In this document: piece by piece, positions 60,656 to 64,000 of the stretch
Numbering within the stretch: position 1 is the first letter of the stretch
Layout of the letters: the number at the start of each line of letters is the position of its first letter
Assembly: GCF_004745485.1 (NCBI RefSeq)
Contig: NZ_RHFG01000001.1
Span: 372,001 to 436,000 of the forward strand
Reading direction: 5' to 3'
Origin: Brevibacterium sp. S22
GTDB taxonomy: Bacteria > Actinomycetota > Actinomycetes > Actinomycetales > Brevibacteriaceae
Length of the DNA stretch: 64,000 bases
Translations under genes and position numbers: made by a program
The notes under the pieces: model-generated
Told to the model about the DNA's origin: nothing
Databases searched by the model: none
Seen by the model: the letters and a program-made list of their open reading frames with translations, nothing else

Positions 60656-61275
60656 ACAGTCACGAGCCGATTACGATCTTGGTGGTCGACGATCACCCGG
60701 TCGTTCGCGACGGGCTGCGCGGTCAACTCGCCACACAGAGCGATCTCCACGTCGTGGCCGATGCCGGGAGTGCAGAAGAGGCTCTCGCCGTGCTCAGAAA
60801 GCATGCCGTCGATGTTCTGCTCACCGACCTCCGAATGCCGGGGGTCGGCGGCGTCGAGCTCATCAAAGCCGTGCGCACTGATTTCCGAAACACAGAGGTC
60901 GTCGTATTGTCCACCTATGATGCCGACGACGACATCGGCTCGGCTCTCGCCGCAGGTGCACGCAGCTACCTGCTCAAGGATTCGCACCGCGAAACACTTT
61001 TCGCGGCGGTTCGAGATGCACATCTCGGTTCGGCCACGTACTCACCCGCAGTTCAGAGTCGCTTGCGGAACCGTTCAAAAGCCCCTCTGCTCAGCGATCG
61101 TGAGATGGAGGTGCTGCGCCTTGTCGCGAGTGGAAAGACGAACTGTCAGATCGGGAGTGCTCTGTTCATCGGCGAGGCCACTGTGAAGACCCATATTCAG
61201 CACATATTCGGCAAGCTCGGCGCAGCCGATCGCGCCGCCGCGGTCGCTGTGGCGTACCGAGGCGGACTGCTGTGA
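60652..61275 (+). CDS. NarL/LuxR-family response regulator
   Basis: A 207-residue two-domain regulator. The receiver has VVDDHP (Asp13/14), phosphoacceptor Asp59 in LLTDLRMPG and YLLKDS with the conserved Lys. The C-terminal LuxR helix-turn-helix reads LSDREMEVLRLVASGKTNCQ, then ALFIGEATVKTHIQHIF. It overlaps the kinase stop by ATGA and is its cognate regulator. A likely target is its own operon; no ABC exporter genes follow, unlike many such systems. Confidence 0.9.
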   Translation: MNSHEPITILVVDDHPVVRDGLRGQLATQSDLHVVADAGSAEEALAVLRKHAVDVLLTDLRMPGVGGVELIKAVRTDFRNTEVVVLSTYDADDDIGSALAAGARSYLLKDSHRETLFAAVRDAHLGSATYSPAVQSRLRNRSKAPLLSDREMEVLRLVASGKTNCQIGSALFIGEATVKTHIQHIFGKLGAADRAAAVAVAYRGGLL

Positions 61276-61725
61276 CAAACAGAATCGGCATCCATGCGCC
61301 GATCGACAAGACAGCAAGCTGATGGGATGTCTGCTGATGGGATGTCTTCGGAATGCTGGTCATACCGGGATTCGGTCTGAAGCGGCCGACCTCCGGCCTG
61401 GCGGCCGCCCCTCCGAGTGAAGTACCTCAGGGAGACGCAATCGTCGCAGCGGTTGTCCTGCTGACCGCAGCCACCTGGCCTCACCTGGTTCCCGTACTGG
61501 CGACCTCATCGTCCGACGCCACATCCTGCCCATGCCTTGACTTCGGACGGTCGACCCGCGGCGCAGATGCTTCTTATGGACCGGGCACGCGCAGACAGGC
61601 AGTGCTGTTGCGGCGCTTCACCCCGTACTCACTTCAGAAGAACCCTGTGTCCGGTGCGGCAGAACGAGTTGAATGCTAGTTTAGTGACCATTAGGAAGGA
61701 TGTAGTCACTACGAAGGAGCGATCA
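61276..61725. other. 450-bp intergenic region before the TetR gene
   Basis: An exact 15-bp tandem duplication lies at 61318-61347 (GCTGATGGGATGTCT twice). A 108-codon open frame (61353-61679) lacks a ribosome-binding site and family features. The last 60 bp are the AT-richer tetR promoter region with an inverted repeat (listed separately). Confidence 0.45.
61682..61711. promoter_or_regulatory. TAGTGAC/GTCACTA operator-like repeat
   Basis: TAGTGAC (61682-61688) and GTCACTA (61705-61711) are perfect 7-bp inverted arms around 16 bases, ending 14 bases before the TetR ATG and touching its ribosome-binding region. Autoregulation by the TetR protein is the simplest reading. Confidence 0.5.
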
Positions 61726-62424
61726 ATGCCCCGCCCTCGGATTCCCGAGCGCCGCAACCGCCTACTCGCCGCGGCACGACAACTCGCCCTCGAGCAAGGC
61801 TGGCCCGCCACCACCGTTGCCGAAGTGGCTGCCCGAGCCGATGTCGGCAAGGGCGCCGTCTATCTCGAGTTCGACAGCAAAGCTGCGATATTGGATGCAC
61901 TGATCACCGATGGCATGCAGACTCTCAGTTCCGCCGTGCACCGGCGAGTCCGGGAAGCCGACGAGGTTGTCGACCTGCCTGCCATCTATAGGTTCGCCGT
62001 TGATGCGCTCTTGGACGACAAGCTGATGCGAGCGTTCTACCTGGGCGATCAGGACGTGCTCGGTGACCACGTCCGTTCCGTCCCCGACAACCGGTACCGG
62101 CAGCGTTTCGACTGGCTGACCGACTACATCACTCGCCTGAAACACGCCGGTGTCATCGATCCGCGGTCCGACCTGCAGGCTGTAGCACTGATGTTCAGTG
62201 TCTTCACCATCGGCCTCCTGCATACTCCCGGAACTCTCGAAGCGATCACGGACGACGAACTCCGCCGAACGGTCGGCCTGTTCGCCGAACTCGTCGGCGA
62301 GGGCCTCGCCAGCGATCGACCCGTCGATTCCGCGGCTGCCCGTCAGGCGCAGTTGGCGATGATGGGCAGTCTGCAGACTCAACTCGCGCATCTGCATCCT
62401 GAACAGTCAGGGGCCCAGTCATGA
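61726..62424 (+). CDS. TetR-family transcriptional regulator
   Basis: A 232-residue TetR repressor. The helix-turn-helix is RLLAAARQLALEQGWPATTVAEVAARADVGKGAVYLEFDSK (in part), with a ligand domain ending in a helical tail. The ATG at 61726 follows GAAGGAG. Downstream on the same strand lie an alpha/beta hydrolase and an amidohydrolase, both hydrolytic enzymes, which may be its regulon; the ligand is unknown. Confidence 0.85.
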   Translation: MPRPRIPERRNRLLAAARQLALEQGWPATTVAEVAARADVGKGAVYLEFDSKAAILDALITDGMQTLSSAVHRRVREADEVVDLPAIYRFAVDALLDDKLMRAFYLGDQDVLGDHVRSVPDNRYRQRFDWLTDYITRLKHAGVIDPRSDLQAVALMFSVFTIGLLHTPGTLEAITDDELRRTVGLFAELVGEGLASDRPVDSAAARQAQLAMMGSLQTQLAHLHPEQSGAQS

Positions 62425-62528
62425 CGTCTTCGAACCACACATGGACGGTGCTCGGAGCCCCACTCTGCCGAAGTGTTCGAAGCAGCAGCATACCGACCAG
62501 ATCAGACCACTCCTGAGGAGGATCAGAC

Positions 62529-63410
62529 GTGGCCGACCACCACATAGTCGACTTGCCCGAAGGCACGATCCACTACCGGATACTCGGTGCTTCCGGGCCG
62601 CCGGTGGTCTTACTGCACGGCGGCGGAATCGACAACGGAGGCTGGATGTGGCATTGGCTTGCCGGAGATCTTGCCGCCGACCACCGCGTTTACGTACCCG
62701 ACCATCCCAAGCACGGGCGGAGCTGGCCCTGGCGAGCGCGAGCAGATCAGAGCGGTCAGGAGAACATGCTGGCCGCGATGATGGACCACTGGGGACTCGA
62801 TGCGGCAACCCTGATCGGGCTGTCTCTCGGTTCGGCGACCTCCCTTGGCTATGCACTGAGGAATCCTGAGCGTGTGCACCGCCTGGTACTGACCTCGACA
62901 GGCGGACTCCAACATCGCTTGCCCAAGCACGAACTCGCCTGGCTGTCGTTGCGGACGCCGCTTTCGTGGCTGATCGGCCGAAGCATGACGGCGCAGTCGA
63001 TGCGCCGCTGGGTGCGCACCAAAGTGGCGTTCGCCGAATATGTGTCATCGGCCGATGTCGAGGCACTCGCCGACCTCGCCGCCGAAGAGCTCCTCACCAA
63101 GCGTGCACACGGCGGTCACATGTTCTGCGATTGGAATCGGTTCGAGACAGCACCACGTCATCACCGGGTGAACTTCATGAGTCGGATCCCCGAACTCACC
63201 CAACCGATGCTGTTCGTCCATGGAGTCGACGATGCCGCTGTTCCCATGCGATACCCGCGCGAGGCTGCCGCGGCTGCCCCTCATGGCCGACTGGCTGCGA
63301 TACAGAAGGCTGGACATTTCGCGCCGGTCGAACGTCCCCGTGAGTACTCGGCCATAGTCCGCGAATTCCTGACAGAAACGGACTCGGTTCAGGACCGCCC
63401 GGGTCGGTGA
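62529..63410 (+). CDS. Alpha/beta hydrolase
   Basis: A 293-residue alpha/beta hydrolase. HGGG oxyanion motif in VVLLHGGGIDNG, nucleophile elbow IGLSLGSATSLG, acid in FVHGVDDAAVP and catalytic His in AGHFAPVERP. It could be an esterase, lactonase or C-C hydrolase. The start is GTG 62529 after GGAGGATC. A 104-bp gap with a CTTCGAAC/GTTCGAAG inverted repeat (62427-62480 region) separates it from the TetR gene; a 31-codon frame there (62421) is probably not a gene. Confidence 0.82.
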   Translation: MADHHIVDLPEGTIHYRILGASGPPVVLLHGGGIDNGGWMWHWLAGDLAADHRVYVPDHPKHGRSWPWRARADQSGQENMLAAMMDHWGLDAATLIGLSLGSATSLGYALRNPERVHRLVLTSTGGLQHRLPKHELAWLSLRTPLSWLIGRSMTAQSMRRWVRTKVAFAEYVSSADVEALADLAAEELLTKRAHGGHMFCDWNRFETAPRHHRVNFMSRIPELTQPMLFVHGVDDAAVPMRYPREAAAAAPHGRLAAIQKAGHFAPVERPREYSAIVREFLTETDSVQDRPGR

Positions 63411-63480
63411 ACCGCGATCCGCCGGTCCGTGTCCGACCGATGCATTGACTACTCACCAACTCAATGGAGGCGTACAACCG

Positions 63481-64000
63481 ATGAAAGCGCATCGCGTGCG
63501 GGACCATGCTCTCGTTCTTCGAAACGTCCATGTCTTCACTGGCCGCGGAAACACGTTGGATGGTGTCGACGTACTGGTCCGGGAGGGGCTGATACGGGAG
63601 AGCAGCCGGACCCGCCTCGATCCGCGCGGTGCGAGGGTCATCGAAGCTGCGGGGAAGACTCTTGTCCCCGGATTGATCGACACACACGTACATCTGGATT
63701 TCCTCAGCGTCCGCAACGGCATCCACGGCTGGTTTCAGACGAGGTTCGCATTGCCGCGGGCTCTTGAAGAGCTGACGCGAAACGGGGTGACGACCGTCCG
63801 AAGCATGGCCGATCCTCTCGCTCCGGTCAATCGCCTGCGAAAACGCGTCCTGAGGGGAAGTTTCGCGAGTCCCGAAATCCTCTCAGCGGGACCGGCGCTC
63901 ACTGCTCCAGGCGGGCACCCCACATCTACGCTCGCGAAAGACAATCCCTGGCTGCGCAAGCACATTGCGGTGACATTGGACGACCCCGAGGCGGCCCGCG
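63481..64000 (+). CDS. Amidohydrolase, 5' part only (cut by window edge)
   Basis: An open frame from ATG 63481 (TGGAGG upstream) runs off the window after 173 codons. It starts like a metal-dependent amidohydrolase: ALVLRNVHVFTGRGNTLDGV, then the metal motif LVPGLIDTHVHLDF (His-x-His), NGVTTVRSMADP and LSAGPALTAPGGHP. The last resembles imidazolonepropionase/Xaa-Pro dipeptidase-like members. It follows the hydrolase by 70 bp. The 3' half with the remaining metal ligands is not visible, so the substrate is open. Confidence 0.8.
   Translation, partial: MKAHRVRDHALVLRNVHVFTGRGNTLDGVDVLVREGLIRESSRTRLDPRGARVIEAAGKTLVPGLIDTHVHLDFLSVRNGIHGWFQTRFALPRALEELTRNGVTTVRSMADPLAPVNRLRKRVLRGSFASPEILSAGPALTAPGGHPTSTLAKDNPWLRKHIAVTLDDPEAAR

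Noticed and set aside
61353..61679. A 108-codon plus-strand frame before the TetR gene
   Set aside because: No ribosome-binding site, no motif, and it ends in the TetR promoter region.
62421..62516. A 31-codon frame overlapping the TetR stop
   Set aside because: Too short and without a convincing protein pattern; the overlap alone is weak evidence.
1..64000. tRNA, rRNA, riboswitch, insertion sequence or prophage
   Set aside because: I looked for tRNA-like arms, transposase motifs and terminal inverted repeats and saw none I could support; covariance-model searches would be needed to exclude small RNAs.

Overview
The window is high-GC chromosomal DNA from an actinobacterium. The gene content (bacterial-type myo-inositol-1-phosphate synthase, malate:quinone oxidoreductase, HrpA, many acyl-CoA and peptide catabolism genes), GTG starts and GC-rich terminator hairpins without U-tracts fit Micrococcales. 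My best guess is Brevibacterium or a close relative; this rests on remembered protein resemblance, not a search. I saw no rRNA, tRNA, insertion sequence, phage gene, CRISPR array or replication origin. The window reads as ordinary catabolic and housekeeping chromosome with one visible decayed gene at the left edge.

Layout. 0-1.6 kb: a broken CPBP-family membrane protease gene and a MerR regulator whose 3' end runs into it. 1.8-6.5 kb: a four-gene acid-sugar cluster (GntP permease, DUF1537 kinase, PdxA-like dehydrogenase, DeoR regulator). 6.9-10.4 kb: an MHS-type transporter, a TetR regulator and a long-chain-type acyl-CoA dehydrogenase. 10.4-16.5 kb: a quinone oxidoreductase diverging from an operon of APH-type kinase, short-chain dehydrogenase, ACAD10/11-type acyl-CoA dehydrogenase and acyl-CoA synthetase, resembling the 4-hydroxyacid/levulinate (Lva) pathway. 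16.5-21.0 kb: a tandem-repeat intergenic region, a small conserved protein and a hookless SbcC/SbcD-like pair. 21.4-25.5 kb: a hydrolase-methyltransferase fusion, a LysR regulator and Mqo. 25.7-32.2 kb: a complete Dpp/Opp-type ABC importer ending in isoaspartyl dipeptidase. 32.2-40.5 kb: an AraC regulator, a VOC protein, a sodium:solute symporter with two small partners, a sulfite-oxidase-type molybdoenzyme, and an aldehyde dehydrogenase coupled to a DapA-family lyase. 41-53.5 kb: BI-1 family protein, AbgT transporter, ino1, prfC, hrpA and an NRAMP-like transporter without the canonical metal motifs. 53.5-61.3 kb: small membrane proteins (two DUF202 in tandem), an AEC transporter, a DUF1461 protein and a DUF418 protein translationally coupled to a NarL-type two-component system. 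61.7-64.0 kb: TetR regulator, alpha/beta hydrolase and the start of an amidohydrolase cut by the window edge.

Together the genes describe uptake and oxidation of acid sugars, acyl and hydroxyacyl compounds and peptides, mostly as regulator-linked operons with overlapping stop/start codons. The most distinctive non-coding features are three unrelated tandem-repeat arrays in intergenic DNA (16.8, 40.7 and 47.4 kb), several long perfect hairpins, and a 9-mer (CCGAGGCGG) that I counted at least 35 times on the two strands.
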